Assembly (NCBI GenBank): GCA_049568075.1
Contig: CP144911.1
Length of the DNA: 64,000 nucleotides
Strand: one strand, 5' to 3'
From: Gottfriedia sp049568075
Lineage (GTDB): Bacteria > Bacillota > Bacilli > Bacillales > Bacillaceae_G
Shown: positions 15,417-24,331 of the stretch, piece by piece
Numbering within the stretch: position 1 is the stretch's first letter
Layout of the letters: every line of letters begins with the position of its first letter
Made by a program: the position numbers and the translations under genes
The notes under the pieces: generated by a model
Databases searched by the model: none
What the model saw: only the letters and a program-made list of their open reading frames with translations
What the model was told of the DNA's origin: nothing

Positions 15417-16279
15417 TTTGTTTCCCCACTATAAAGATTCGCTATATAATTAGCGAGCTGTTCGATTGTTAAACTTGTAGCTTTTTCTTTAATGCCTAAT
15501 TTTTGATTCAGATCTTGGTGGAATTTTAAAGAAAGTGGAATTTGTAATCCAATTTCCTCTAGTTCCTTTTCATATGAGAACACTTCTAAAGGGGTTCCCT
15601 TTAAATACGTAGTCCCTTTTTGAAGCACATGGATCGTATCAGCATATCTCGCTGCATCATCCATGCTATGCGTCACCAAAATGATCGTCAGGCCCTTTTC
15701 TTTATGCAAATCGTAAAACATATCCATTAACGCCTTCTGACCACTAGGATCAAGACCAGCAGTTGGTTCATCCAAAACTAAAACTTCTGGCTCCATTGCT
15801 AAAACACCTGCAATAGCAACCCTTCTCATTTGACCACCACTTAATTCAAATGGTGACTTCATTAAATATTCTTCACTTAAGCCTACTTTTTCAATTAAAT
15901 CGTTAGCTCTTTTTTTTGCTTCATCTTCAGAAACACCAAAATTCATTGGACCAAAGCAAATATCTTTCTCTACAGTTTCTTCAAATAATTGCTGCTCGGG
16001 AAACTGAAAAACTAAGCCTACTTTTTTTCTTAATGACTTTAAATTCTTGTTTTTCTTATCTGATAAAAGGGTAATATCGTCTATTTTAGCGATACCCTCT
16101 GTTGGTTGTAAGAGGCCATTTAAATGTTGCAGAAAAGTAGATTTACCTGAGCCTGTGTGACCTATTACAGCATAATATGACCCATCTGGTATGGTAACAT
16201 CAATTTCATAAAGAGCACGATGCTCGAAAGGCGTCTTCGGCTGATAAGTATAGCCTACTTTTTCAAAAGTAATTTGCAT
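15413..16279 (-). CDS. ecfA2: Energy-coupling factor ATPase EcfA2
   Basis: 288 residues, ABC ATPase of the CbiO type. Walker A GHTGSGKST, Q-loop FQFPEQQLFEETV, signature LSGGQMRRVA, Walker B VLVLDEPTAGLD and switch His in ILVTHSMDD are all present. It pairs with EcfA1 to power EcfT. Start 16279 has a GGTGAG site and lies inside the last 25 bp of ecfA1. Confidence 0.97.
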   Translation of the reverse strand: MQITFEKVGYTYQPKTPFEHRALYEIDVTIPDGSYYAVIGHTGSGKSTFLQHLNGLLQPTEGIAKIDDITLLSDKKNKNLKSLRKKVGLVFQFPEQQLFEETVEKDICFGPMNFGVSEDEAKKRANDLIEKVGLSEEYLMKSPFELSGGQMRRVAIAGVLAMEPEVLVLDEPTAGLDPSGQKALMDMFYDLHKEKGLTIILVTHSMDDAARYADTIHVLQKGTTYLKGTPLEVFSYEKELEEIGLQIPLSLKFHQDLNQKLGIKEKATSLTIEQLANYIANLYSGETK

Positions 16280-17097
16280 AATTCGCTCACCAAGCTTTCT
16301 TGCTCTAGATGGTCTTGTCTCAAAGGTAAACCTTTTTCAATTAATAAACTAGAAAGGTTATTTGTAAAAGGAGATGCTAATCCAAGCGACTCTAAAGAAA
16401 ACTCTGTTTTTAAAAGTTCTTCTGGCGTTACACTTTGAACTAAATGACCATCATGCATAATTAAAATACGGTCTGCATGTATTGCTTCTTCTATATCATG
16501 AGTAATTGAAATAACTGTCATATTAATGTCTTTATGTAAATCACGAATAGTCTCTATTACTTCTTTTCTACCGAAAGGATCTAACATCGATGTAGCTTCA
16601 TCTAATATTAAGATACTTGGTTGAATTGCTAATGCTCCTGCTATTGCTACTCTTTGTTTTTGGCCTCCAGAAAGAGAGTGTGGCTCATGGAGTACAAATT
16701 CATTCATATTGACGATGTTTAAAACTTCTTCAATTCGACGATCCATTTCTTTTTTCTCAATTCCATGGTTTTCTAATCCAAATGCAATATCGTCTATTAC
16801 TGTCGTACCTACAAACTGATTATCAGGATTTTGAAATACCATCGCTACTTTCTTTCGCACGTCCCAAATTGTTTTTTCTGATAAGCTAATTTCCTCATCA
16901 ATCACAATTTGGCCTTCTTCGGGTAATATAAGTCCATTTAAAAGTTTAGCTAATGTTGACTTTCCTGAACCGTTTCGACCTACAATAGCGATCCATTCAT
17001 TTTCTTTTATATTAAATGATACAGAATGAACTGCATTTGATTGTGCCTGTGGATATTTAAAAGAGATGTTATCTACTTTAATACTATCTTTTCTCAT
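16255..17097 (-). CDS. ecfA1: Energy-coupling factor ATPase EcfA1
   Basis: 280 residues, ABC ATPase. Walker A GRNGSGKST, Q-loop VFQNPDNQFVGTTV (the family form), signature LSGGQKQRVA, Walker B ILILDEATSMLDP and switch SITHDIEEA. First gene of the transporter group, which starts after the rplQ terminator and therefore needs its own promoter in 17098-17158 or read-through. Overlaps ecfA2. Confidence 0.97.
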   Translation of the reverse strand: MRKDSIKVDNISFKYPQAQSNAVHSVSFNIKENEWIAIVGRNGSGKSTLAKLLNGLILPEEGQIVIDEEISLSEKTIWDVRKKVAMVFQNPDNQFVGTTVIDDIAFGLENHGIEKKEMDRRIEEVLNIVNMNEFVLHEPHSLSGGQKQRVAIAGALAIQPSILILDEATSMLDPFGRKEVIETIRDLHKDINMTVISITHDIEEAIHADRILIMHDGHLVQSVTPEELLKTEFSLESLGLASPFTNNLSSLLIEKGLPLRQDHLEQESLVSELCKLLLKK

Positions 17098-17158
17098 TTG
17101 TTCACCTATAATTTCTCATTGTTTATAGATATATAATAGTCTAAAAGTAAACAGAAAA

Positions 17159-17199
17159 AAAGGGCAACGACATGTTTACAAGAAACGTCGAGCCCTTTT
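17159..17199 (-). terminator. Intrinsic terminator of the ribosomal protein supercluster
   Basis: Stem AAAGGGC/GCCCTTT extended by a CGACG/TGTCG-type second segment, followed on the minus strand by a T7 run. It lies 12 nt past the rplQ stop and separates the alpha operon from the ecf genes. Confidence 0.9.
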
Positions 17200-17210
17200 G
17201 TATTCGAATA

Positions 17211-17573
17211 TTAAACTAATTCGATAACAACCATTGGTGCAGCGTCTCCACGACGAGGACCAATTTTTGCGATACGAGTGTATCCACCTTGGCGCTCAGT
17301 GTAACGAGGAGCGATGTCAGCAAATAATTTTTGTAAAGCGTCTTGACCGTTTTCAGCGTTAGCAACTTCATTACGGATGTAAGCAGCAGCTAGACGACGA
17401 GCGTGTAAGTCTCCACGTTTACCTAAAGTAATCATTTTTTCAACAACTGAACGTAACTCCTTCGCACGAGTCTCAGTTGTTTGAATACGTTCGTTGATAA
17501 TTAAATCAGTAGCTAAGTCACGTAACATAGCTTTACGTTGTGAGCTAGTACGTCCTAATTTTCTGTATCCCAT
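17211..17573 (-). CDS. rplQ: 50S ribosomal protein L17
   Basis: 120 residues, standard Bacillus length. The start MGYRKLGRTSSQRKAMLRDL and the segment ETRAKELRSVVEKMITLGKR are diagnostic. Binds 23S rRNA near the tunnel exit. Last gene of the alpha operon, immediately before the terminator, preceded by a strong AGGGAG site. Confidence 0.98.
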   Translation of the reverse strand: MGYRKLGRTSSQRKAMLRDLATDLIINERIQTTETRAKELRSVVEKMITLGKRGDLHARRLAAAYIRNEVANAENGQDALQKLFADIAPRYTERQGGYTRIAKIGPRRGDAAPMVVIELV

Positions 17574-17657
17574 TTCTAGTTCCCTCCTTTGTAAGTAGTA
17601 TCAAAATTGGGTCATATAGACATGAAGAGAACGCCTCTCCCTTTATAGAAGCTACAA

Positions 17658-18602
17658 TCAGTCTTCTTTACGTAGGCCAAGACCTAACTCTTCTAACTTA
17701 TGTTTTACTTCTTCTAAAGACTTACGACCTAAGTTACGTACTTTCATCATGTCTTCTTCTGTCTTATTCGCAAGCTCTTGTACAGTATTAATACCAGCTC
17801 GCTTTAAGCAGTTATATGAACGAACAGAAAGATCAAGTTCTTCAATCGTCATTTCAAGGACTTTATCTTTTTGATCTTCTTCTTTTTCGACCATGATTTC
17901 TGCATTTTTAGCTTCGTCAGTTAAACCTACAAAAATGTTTAAGTGTTCAGTAAGAATTTTTGAACCTAGTGCGATAGCATCCTTAGGTCCAATACTTCCG
18001 TCAGTCCAAACATCAAGTGTTAACTTATCGAAATTTGAAACCTGTCCCACACGTGTATTTTCAACTTGGTATGTGACACGAGACACTGGAGTGTAAATCG
18101 AGTCGATAGGAATAACACCTATTGCTTGATCCTCTCTTTTGTTACCATCTGCAGGGATGTATCCACGTCCACGTCTAGCAGTTAGACGCATACGTAAATG
18201 AGCATCTTTAGCAAGAGTTGCAATATGAAGATCTGGATTTAGAACTTCAACATCGCTATCATGCGTAATATCGGCCGCAGTAATTGGCCCTTCACCGCGT
18301 ACATCAATTTCTAATGTTTTTTCTTCATCTGAATAAATTTTCAGAGCAAGTTTTTTAACATTAAGAATAATTGTTGTAACGTCTTCTACAACACCTTCAA
18401 CTGTAGAGAACTCATGTAACACGCCATCGATTTGAATAGCAGTTACAGCGGCACCAGGAAGTGAGGATAAAAGGATACGACGTAAGGAGTTACCTAGCGT
18501 TGTACCATATCCACGCTCAAGTGGTTCAATAACGAATTTACCATATTTGGAATCGTCACTGATCTCAACCGTTTCGATTTTCGGCTTTTCGATTTCAATC
18601 AT
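17658..18602 (-). CDS. rpoA: DNA-directed RNA polymerase subunit alpha
   Basis: 314 residues, normal length. The N-terminal domain (about residues 1-225), with FVIEPLERGYGTTLGNSLRRILLSS split over the dimer interface, assembles core polymerase. The C-terminal domain (about 245-314) with ELDLSVRSYNCLKRAGI and RNLGRKSLEEV contacts UP elements and activators. In the alpha operon rpsM-rpsK-rpoA-rplQ. A hairpin stands in its unusually long 166-bp upstream gap. Confidence 0.99.
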   Translation of the reverse strand: MIEIEKPKIETVEISDDSKYGKFVIEPLERGYGTTLGNSLRRILLSSLPGAAVTAIQIDGVLHEFSTVEGVVEDVTTIILNVKKLALKIYSDEEKTLEIDVRGEGPITAADITHDSDVEVLNPDLHIATLAKDAHLRMRLTARRGRGYIPADGNKREDQAIGVIPIDSIYTPVSRVTYQVENTRVGQVSNFDKLTLDVWTDGSIGPKDAIALGSKILTEHLNIFVGLTDEAKNAEIMVEKEEDQKDKVLEMTIEELDLSVRSYNCLKRAGINTVQELANKTEEDMMKVRNLGRKSLEEVKHKLEELGLGLRKED

Positions 18603-18635
18603 TTTTTAAACCCTCCTTCAAAACGTCGAAACCCT

Positions 18636-18655
18636 CGGTTAGACCATGCTAACCG
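18636..18655 (-). other. Inverted repeat in the rpoA 5' gap
   Basis: Perfect CGGTTAG/CTAACCG stem with a 6-nt loop, ending about 33 nt before rpoA. There is no T-tract, so it is not a normal terminator; an RNA processing or regulatory element is possible. Confidence 0.5.
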
Positions 18656-18768
18656 AAAGTCCCTATTAGGCAGTTCCTAATTGTGCACAACAAGAGATGT
18701 CTGTTAATATTTGCCAAACATATATCATAATCCATTATAGACAATTTTTGAAAATTTATACAGACAAA

Positions 18769-19158
18769 TTATACACGACGACGTTTTGGTGGACGGCATC
18801 CGTTATGTGGAACTGGAGTAACGTCTCTGATAGCAGTTACTTCAAGACCAGCAGCTTGAAGAGCACGGATAGCAGCCTCACGACCAGCACCCGGACCTTT
18901 AACAGTTACGTCAAGAGTTTTTAAACCGTGTTCCATAGAAGCTTTAGCAGCAGTTTCAGCAGCCATTTGTGCAGCGAATGGAGTAGATTTACGAGATCCT
19001 TTGAAACCTAATGAACCAGCGCTTGACCAAGAAATTGCGTTACCATGAACATCAGTGATTGTTACGATTGTGTTATTGAAAGTTGAACGAATATGAGCTG
19101 TACCAGCTTCAATATTCTTTTTCACACGACGTTTACGTACATTTGTTTTACGTGCCAT
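18769..19158 (-). CDS. rpsK: 30S ribosomal protein S11
   Basis: 129 residues. Recognised by HIRSTFNNTIVTITD, GSLGFKGSRKSTPFAAQ and the C-terminal TPVPHNGCRPPKRRRV. S11 forms the platform of the 30S subunit near the mRNA exit. Follows rpsM by 29 nt with an AGGAGGG site. Confidence 0.98.
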   Translation of the reverse strand: MARKTNVRKRRVKKNIEAGTAHIRSTFNNTIVTITDVHGNAISWSSAGSLGFKGSRKSTPFAAQMAAETAAKASMEHGLKTLDVTVKGPGAGREAAIRALQAAGLEVTAIRDVTPVPHNGCRPPKRRRV

Positions 19159-19187
19159 GTTGAATACCCTCCTTTACTTAAAAAATA

Positions 19188-19553
19188 TTATTTCTTCTTG
19201 TTCGCTACTGTGCGGCGTGGGCCTTTACGAGTACGAGCATTGTTTTTAGTGTTTTGACCACGAACAGGTAAGCTACGACGGTGGCGAATACCACGATATG
19301 AACCGATTTCGATTAGACGTTTAATGTTTAAAGAAACTTCACGACGAAGATCCCCTTCAACTTTCAACTTGTCGATTAATTCACGAATTTTACCTAATTC
19401 TTCTTCTGTTAAATCACGTACACGAGTGTCTTCTGAAATACCAGCTTCAGCTAAGATTTTTTCAGAAGTTGCACGACCGATTCCGTATACATAAGTTAAA
19501 GAAACAACCACGCGTTTGTCGCGAGGAATATCTACACCAGCAATACGAGCCAT
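19188..19553 (-). CDS. rpsM: 30S ribosomal protein S13
   Basis: 121 residues, standard. Start MARIAGVDIPRDKRVV, helix-two-turn-helix GIGRATSEKIL and the basic tail RGQNTKNNARTRKGPRRTV are diagnostic. It lies in the 30S head at bridge B1 and contacts P-site tRNA. Between rpmJ and rpsK. Confidence 0.98.
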   Translation of the reverse strand: MARIAGVDIPRDKRVVVSLTYVYGIGRATSEKILAEAGISEDTRVRDLTEEELGKIRELIDKLKVEGDLRREVSLNIKRLIEIGSYRGIRHRRSLPVRGQNTKNNARTRKGPRRTVANKKK

Positions 19554-19574
19554 TCTAGTGCACCTCCTTCTTTA

Positions 19575-19688
19575 TTAACCTTGTTTTTGTTTATGTTTTG
19601 GATTTTCACAAATTACCATTACTTTACCACGTCTGCGGATAACTTTACATTTTTCACAGATTGGTTTTACTGATGGTCTCACTTTCAT
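19575..19688 (-). CDS. rpmJ: 50S ribosomal protein L36 (zinc-type)
   Basis: 37 residues, read directly from the sequence: starts [17 protein letters not shown], followed by [20 protein letters not shown]. Zinc ligands Cys11, Cys14, Cys27 and His32 are all present, so this is the C+ form. ATG 19686-19688 has an AGGAGG site. Canonical position between infA and rpsM. Confidence 0.97.
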
Positions 19689-19726
19689 GATTTCAACCTC
19701 CTTGTAGATTACGGAGTGCATATTTA

Positions 19727-19945
19727 TTATTTAAAACGGTACGTAATACGGCCACGAGTTAAATCATATGGAGATAGTTCTACAGTAACTTTGTCACCTG
19801 GAAGAATACGAATGAAGTTCATACGAATTTTACCAGAAACGTGTGCAAGAACGACATGACCATTTTCCAATTCAACCTTGAACATCGCATTCGGAAGTGT
19901 TTCCGTAACGGTACCTTCAATTTCAATTACATCATCTTTCGCCAT
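19727..19945 (-). CDS. infA: Translation initiation factor IF-1
   Basis: 72 residues, one OB-fold (S1-like) domain. Start [19 protein letters not shown] and the ending [13 protein letters not shown] are typical. Binds the 30S A site during initiation. Its upstream neighbour is adk; map and ybzG, which B. subtilis has between them, are absent, and an extended -10 promoter stands in the gap. Confidence 0.98.
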
Positions 19946-20060
19946 TAGGGCATTCTCCTTTCTTCAAATCAGTAGCTTGCTTGTAGGCAAACATACGCTT
20001 AGGAACATTAAGCCAAAGTGCTCTGATATGTTGGAGATTTTTGGCCTACTAAAGACCTAT

Positions 20061-20069
20061 ATTATATCA
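20061..20069 (-). promoter_or_regulatory. Extended -10 promoter upstream of infA
   Basis: TGATATAAT on the minus strand: a perfect -10 with the TGn extension; no good -35 hexamer is visible. It lies about 115 bp upstream of infA within the 226-bp adk-infA gap and could give infA-rpmJ-rpsM-rpsK-rpoA-rplQ a separate transcript. Nothing else in 19946-20171 looks coding. Confidence 0.55.
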
Positions 20070-20171
20070 ATCGTTCCAAGCAAAGCTATGTTTAAGCTTT
20101 TATAACAGTATCAGTTTTGACGAAACAACAATACGTCATACACAAGGAACGACGATCTTATCGTTCAATTA

Positions 20172-20822
20172 TTAAACTAACTCTTTTAAAAGATTATCAA
20201 TGTCGATGAAAACTTTATTAATCTCTTGTTGACCTTCAATTGTTTTTACATAACCAAGATTATTGTAGAAATCAAGTAAAGGCTGAGTTTGTTTGATATT
20301 TACTTCAAGGCGATTTGCAACTGTTTCTTCATTATCATCCGCACGTTGATAAAGTTCTCCGCCACATTTAGGGCAAACACCCTCTTCAACAGGTGGATTG
20401 AAAATTAAATGATAAGTTGCTCCACACTCTTTGCAAATACGACGACCTGTTAAACGTTCAATTAAAAGTTGTTGGTCTACATGAATGTTTAACACGAAGT
20501 CAATTTTACGATTCATTACTTTCAAAGTCTCTTCTAGTGCTTCAGCCTGCGCAACTGTTCTAGGAAAACCATCCAATAAGAAACCGTTTTGGCAATCATC
20601 TTTTGCTAATCGTTCACGTACAATACCAATTGTTACCTCATCAGGAACAAGATGACCTTGATCCATAAACGATTTTGCTTGAAGACCTAGTTCAGTGCCG
20701 TCTTTAATCGCTGCACGGAACATATCGCCAGTAGATATATGAGGAATGCCGTATTTTTCGACAATTTTCTCAGCTTGTGTGCCTTTGCCTGCACCAGGAA
20801 GCCCCATAAGAATTAAATTCAT
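20172..20822 (-). CDS. adk: Adenylate kinase (zinc-lid form)
   Basis: 216 residues. Interconverts ATP + AMP with 2 ADP. P-loop GLPGAGKGTQ at residues 7-16, NMP-binding DGFPRTVAQAEAL, and the LID segment with CKECG and CPKCG pairs that bind structural zinc in Gram-positive enzymes. Between secY and infA as in spc operons. Confidence 0.98.
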   Translation of the reverse strand: MNLILMGLPGAGKGTQAEKIVEKYGIPHISTGDMFRAAIKDGTELGLQAKSFMDQGHLVPDEVTIGIVRERLAKDDCQNGFLLDGFPRTVAQAEALEETLKVMNRKIDFVLNIHVDQQLLIERLTGRRICKECGATYHLIFNPPVEEGVCPKCGGELYQRADDNEETVANRLEVNIKQTQPLLDFYNNLGYVKTIEGQQEINKVFIDIDNLLKELV

Positions 20823-20872
20823 GGTTAATCCTCCTCAAAATTAGGTGAGCAATAGGGAATTTATGCATTTCC

Positions 20873-22177
20873 CTATGCTCGTTCTTTAATAAAGCCTTTG
20901 TAGTTTCTCTTAACAAGCTGACTTTCTAATTGTTTCATTGTTTCAAGCGCAACTCCGACTACGATTAGTAAACTTGTTCCTCCAATTTGAGCTGAAGGTG
21001 GTAAGTTCGCGAATTTACCAAATATGATTGGTAATAAAGCGATGACAGCTAAGAAAATTGCTCCTACGAAAGTTAAACGATATAAGACTTTAATGATATA
21101 TTCTTGAGTGCTCTTACCTGGGCGAATACCCGGGATGTAGCCACCTTGCTTCTGAAGATTTTCAGCCATTTGCTCTGGGTTTGCCTGAACAAAAGTATAA
21201 AAATATGTGAAAGCAACGATCAAGATTAAATAAAATGCCATTCCCCATGGATTGTTATACGTAAAGTGCGTTTTAATCCATTCAGTCACATTGTTACTTG
21301 GTAAGAACGATGCAATAGTTGATGGAGTAATTAAAAATGAAACAGCGAAGATTACCGGAATAACCCCAGCGCCATTTACTTTTAATGGCAAGTGAGTAGA
21401 TTGTCCTCCGACATAGCTATTATTACCATTGTTACGTTTAGCATATTGAATTGGAATTTTACGATTAGCTTGTTGAATATAAATTACAGCTACGATTACT
21501 AATAGTAAAACTAAAAACACTAAGCCAACTTTAACGATGTTTAAGAATAGCGCGTCACCAGCACCTTTAAATTGTTGCTGATAGACTTGACTCATTGTAT
21601 TAGGTATAGCAGCAACTATACCACCAAAGATGATAACTGATATACCGTTCCCTACACCTTTAGCAGTAATCTGCTCACCTAACCACAATAAGAAAGATGT
21701 TCCAGCTGTTAGTACAATTGCTATATAAAGATAGGTTGACCAACCTGGATTTTCAATTAACATTCCGCCAGTAATATTGTTCATACTGATTGATAATCCA
21801 ATTGCTTCTACAAATCCAAGAATAATTGTGATGTATCTAGTCAGTTGAGTCAATTTACGTCGACCAATCTCACCTTGCTTCGACCATTCAGTTAACTTCG
21901 GAACAACGTCCATTTGAAGTAACTGAATAATGATTGAAGCAGTAATGTACGGCATTATACCCATTGCAAAAATCGAGAACTGTTTAAGAGCTCCTCCACC
22001 GAATGTGTTTAGAACACCAAATATGCTTGAGCTATCTTGTGATGCTAATACATCGGCGTTGACGTTTGGAACAGGTATAAACGTTCCAATACGAAATACA
22101 ATTAACATTAATAACGTAAAGAATATTTTTTTTCTAATATCTGCAATGCGCATAAAGTTGGAGATTGTCCGGAACAT
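20873..22177 (-). CDS. secY: Protein translocase channel subunit SecY
   Basis: 434 residues with about ten transmembrane helices. Recognised by the plug/helix 2 region FGGGALKQFSIFAMGIMPYI, WLGEQIT and GIRPGKSTQEYI. Forms the SecYEG pore for secretion and membrane insertion. Starts one base after the rplO stop. Confidence 0.99.
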   Translation of the reverse strand: MFRTISNFMRIADIRKKIFFTLLMLIVFRIGTFIPVPNVNADVLASQDSSSIFGVLNTFGGGALKQFSIFAMGIMPYITASIIIQLLQMDVVPKLTEWSKQGEIGRRKLTQLTRYITIILGFVEAIGLSISMNNITGGMLIENPGWSTYLYIAIVLTAGTSFLLWLGEQITAKGVGNGISVIIFGGIVAAIPNTMSQVYQQQFKGAGDALFLNIVKVGLVFLVLLLVIVAVIYIQQANRKIPIQYAKRNNGNNSYVGGQSTHLPLKVNGAGVIPVIFAVSFLITPSTIASFLPSNNVTEWIKTHFTYNNPWGMAFYLILIVAFTYFYTFVQANPEQMAENLQKQGGYIPGIRPGKSTQEYIIKVLYRLTFVGAIFLAVIALLPIIFGKFANLPPSAQIGGTSLLIVVGVALETMKQLESQLVKRNYKGFIKERA

Positions 22178-22178
22178 T

Positions 22179-22619
22179 TTAGATCACCTCAGCATTTCCA
22201 CCAGCTGCTTCGATTGCCTCTACCGCAGAAGATGAGAACTTGTGAGCTTTAACAGTAAGTTTAACTTCTAACTTACCTTTACCTAAAATCTTAATACCAG
22301 CTAATTCTTTACGAACAATACCAGTTTCGATCAGTAACTCAGGAGTTACTTCAGTTCCGTTTTCGAAGCGATTTAACGTTTCAACATTAACGATTGCGTA
22401 ATCTTTACGGTTGATGTTAGTGAAACCACGTTTTGGTAAACGACGGAATAAAGGAGTTTGACCACCTTCAAATCCAAGACGAACACCGCCACCTGAACGA
22501 GCGTTTTGTCCTTTATGACCTTTACCTGCAGTTTTACCAGTACCTGAACCAATACCACGACCGATACGTTTAGATACTTTACGAGAACCTTCTGTAGGTT
22601 TTAATTCATGAAGTTTCAT
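22179..22619 (-). CDS. rplO: 50S ribosomal protein L15
   Basis: 146 residues, standard. Start MKLHELKPTEGSRKV and the glycine-rich extension IGRGIGSGTGKTAGKGHKGQ are diagnostic. Late assembly protein of the large subunit. Downstream of rpmD, abutting secY. Confidence 0.98.
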   Translation of the reverse strand: MKLHELKPTEGSRKVSKRIGRGIGSGTGKTAGKGHKGQNARSGGGVRLGFEGGQTPLFRRLPKRGFTNINRKDYAIVNVETLNRFENGTEVTPELLIETGIVRKELAGIKILGKGKLEVKLTVKAHKFSSSAVEAIEAAGGNAEVI

Positions 22620-22649
22620 TAGGGCACCTCCTTACTTATTCATGTTCAA

Positions 22650-22832
22650 TTAAATTTCTTTTACAGATACAAGGTGAGAAACTTTGTTAATCATCCCACG
22701 CATTGCAGCGTTATCTTGTTTAACAACAGTTTGGTTTGTTTTAGTAATACCTAAAGCACGAACTGTTGCGATTTGATCTTGTTTACGACCAATTACACTG
22801 CGAGTAAGGGTAATTTCTAACTGTTTAGCCAT
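22650..22832 (-). CDS. rpmD: 50S ribosomal protein L30
   Basis: 60 residues, standard Firmicutes length. MAKQLEITLTRSVIGRKQDQ and the LGITKTNQTVV segment identify the short bacterial L30. Between rpsE and rplO. Confidence 0.97.
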   Translation of the reverse strand: MAKQLEITLTRSVIGRKQDQIATVRALGITKTNQTVVKQDNAAMRGMINKVSHLVSVKEI

Positions 22833-22847
22833 CGTTATCCCTCCTTA

Positions 22848-23348
22848 TTAACCTAGTAATTCTTCTACAGATTTACCACGTAGTTTTGCAACTTCATCCG
22901 CACGTTTTAAGTTACTTAAACCTTCGATAGTAGCACGTACAATGTTTACTGGTGTGTTAGAACCAAGAGATTTAGATAAAATATCATGTACCCCAGCAAG
23001 TTCTAATACCGCACGAACAGGACCTCCAGCGATAACTCCAGTACCTTCAGAAGCAGGTTTTAAGAATACTTCACCAGCTCCAAAACGACCAGTAATTACG
23101 TGAGGAATTGTAGTTCCAACGATTGGTACGTTAATTAGGTTTTTCTTAGCATCTTCAACAGCTTTACGAATAGCATCAGGTACTTCTTGAGCTTTACCAG
23201 TACCAAAACCTACATGACCGTTTTTGTCACCAACAACTACTAATGCTGCAAAGCGGAAACGACGACCACCTTTTACAACTTTAGCAACACGGTTGATCGT
23301 AACTAAGCGTTCTTCAAGCTCTAATTTATTAGGATCAATGCGACGCAT
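22848..23348 (-). CDS. rpsE: 30S ribosomal protein S5
   Basis: 166 residues. Start MRRIDPNKLELEERLV, dsRBD-like KGGRRFRFAALVVVGD and the C-terminal domain GTGVIAGGPVRAVLE. Acts in decoding accuracy; the spectinomycin-site loop around VKGGRR looks like the usual wild type. Between rplR and rpmD. Confidence 0.98.
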   Translation of the reverse strand: MRRIDPNKLELEERLVTINRVAKVVKGGRRFRFAALVVVGDKNGHVGFGTGKAQEVPDAIRKAVEDAKKNLINVPIVGTTIPHVITGRFGAGEVFLKPASEGTGVIAGGPVRAVLELAGVHDILSKSLGSNTPVNIVRATIEGLSNLKRADEVAKLRGKSVEELLG

Positions 23349-23368
23349 GTATGTCCCTCCTTCTTTTA

Positions 23369-23731
23369 TTAAAATTGTAAACCAGCTTCACGAGCAGCTT
23401 CAGCTAAAGCTTTTACGCGACCATGATATAAGTAACCACCGCGGTCGAATACAACTACAGAAACACCTTTTTCAGTAGCGCGTTTTGCAACTAAACTACC
23501 AACTAATGTTGCTGCTTCGATATTGCCAGTACCATTTAAAGTTAATTCTTTATCTAAAGTTGATGCACTTGCTAATGTTACACCATTAACATCATCAATG
23601 ATTTGAGCATAGATATGGTTGTTTGAACGGTAAACGTTTAAACGTGGACGTTCTTGAGTACCAGATAATTTAGTACGAACACGAGCATGTCTTTTTTTAC
23701 GTACTGCATTTTTATCAGCCTTAAAGATCAT
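23369..23731 (-). CDS. rplR: 50S ribosomal protein L18
   Basis: 120 residues from ATG 23729-23731, the B. subtilis length. An in-frame GTG three codons earlier overlaps the AAAGGAG site and is rejected. Identified by HARVRTKLSGTQERPRLNVYR and FDRGGYLYHGRVKALAEAAR. L18 binds 5S rRNA with L5. Confidence 0.97.
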   Translation of the reverse strand: MIFKADKNAVRKKRHARVRTKLSGTQERPRLNVYRSNNHIYAQIIDDVNGVTLASASTLDKELTLNGTGNIEAATLVGSLVAKRATEKGVSVVVFDRGGYLYHGRVKALAEAAREAGLQF

Positions 23732-23764
23732 CTTGGTCACTCCTTTCTCTTATCTAGTTATAGA

Positions 23765-24301
23765 TTACTTCGCAGTTTTACCTTCTTTACGACGAACCAT
23801 TTCGCCTTCGTAACGGATACCTTTACCTTTGTAAGGCTCTGGTGGACGTACTTGACGGATGTAAGCAGCAAGAGCGCCTACACGTTCTTTGTCGATACCT
23901 TTAATACTGATTTTAGTATTAGAAGGTACTTCGATTTCAACACCATTTTCAGGAGTGATCTCAACTGGGTGAGAATAACCAACAGCTAGAACAAGTTTGT
24001 CACCTGTTTTAGTTGCACGGTAACCTACCCCAACTAACTCAAGGTTACGAGTATAACCATTAGTTACACCTTCAACCATGTTACCTAAGATAGCACGAGT
24101 TGTACCATGAAGAGCACGGTGCTCTTTGTTTTCAGTTGGACGTGCAACTGTTAATACGTTCTCGTTAACTTCGATTGTCATATCAGGGCTAAAAGTACGA
24201 GTTAACTCACCTTTAGGTCCTTTTACTGTAATAGTATTGTTGTTATTAGTAAGAGTAACTCCAGCAGGAATTACAAGTTCTTTTTTACCAACACGAGACA
24301 T
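23765..24301 (-). CDS. rplF: 50S ribosomal protein L6
   Basis: 178 residues, two L6 repeats. Start MSRVGKKELVIPAGV and C-terminal RPPEPYKGKGIRYEGE are diagnostic. Near the sarcin-ricin loop and factor-binding site. Between rpsH and rplR. Confidence 0.98.
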   Translation of the reverse strand: MSRVGKKELVIPAGVTLTNNNNTITVKGPKGELTRTFSPDMTIEVNENVLTVARPTENKEHRALHGTTRAILGNMVEGVTNGYTRNLELVGVGYRATKTGDKLVLAVGYSHPVEITPENGVEIEVPSNTKISIKGIDKERVGALAAYIRQVRPPEPYKGKGIRYEGEMVRRKEGKTAK

Positions 24302-24331
24302 TCACTACACCTCCATTCTCTCTGTGTTATA

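Noticed and set aside
17893..18096. Plus-strand frame opposite rpoA resembling a small secreted protein.
   Set aside because: It lies wholly within rpoA and has no start signal; composition follows the rpoA codon pattern.
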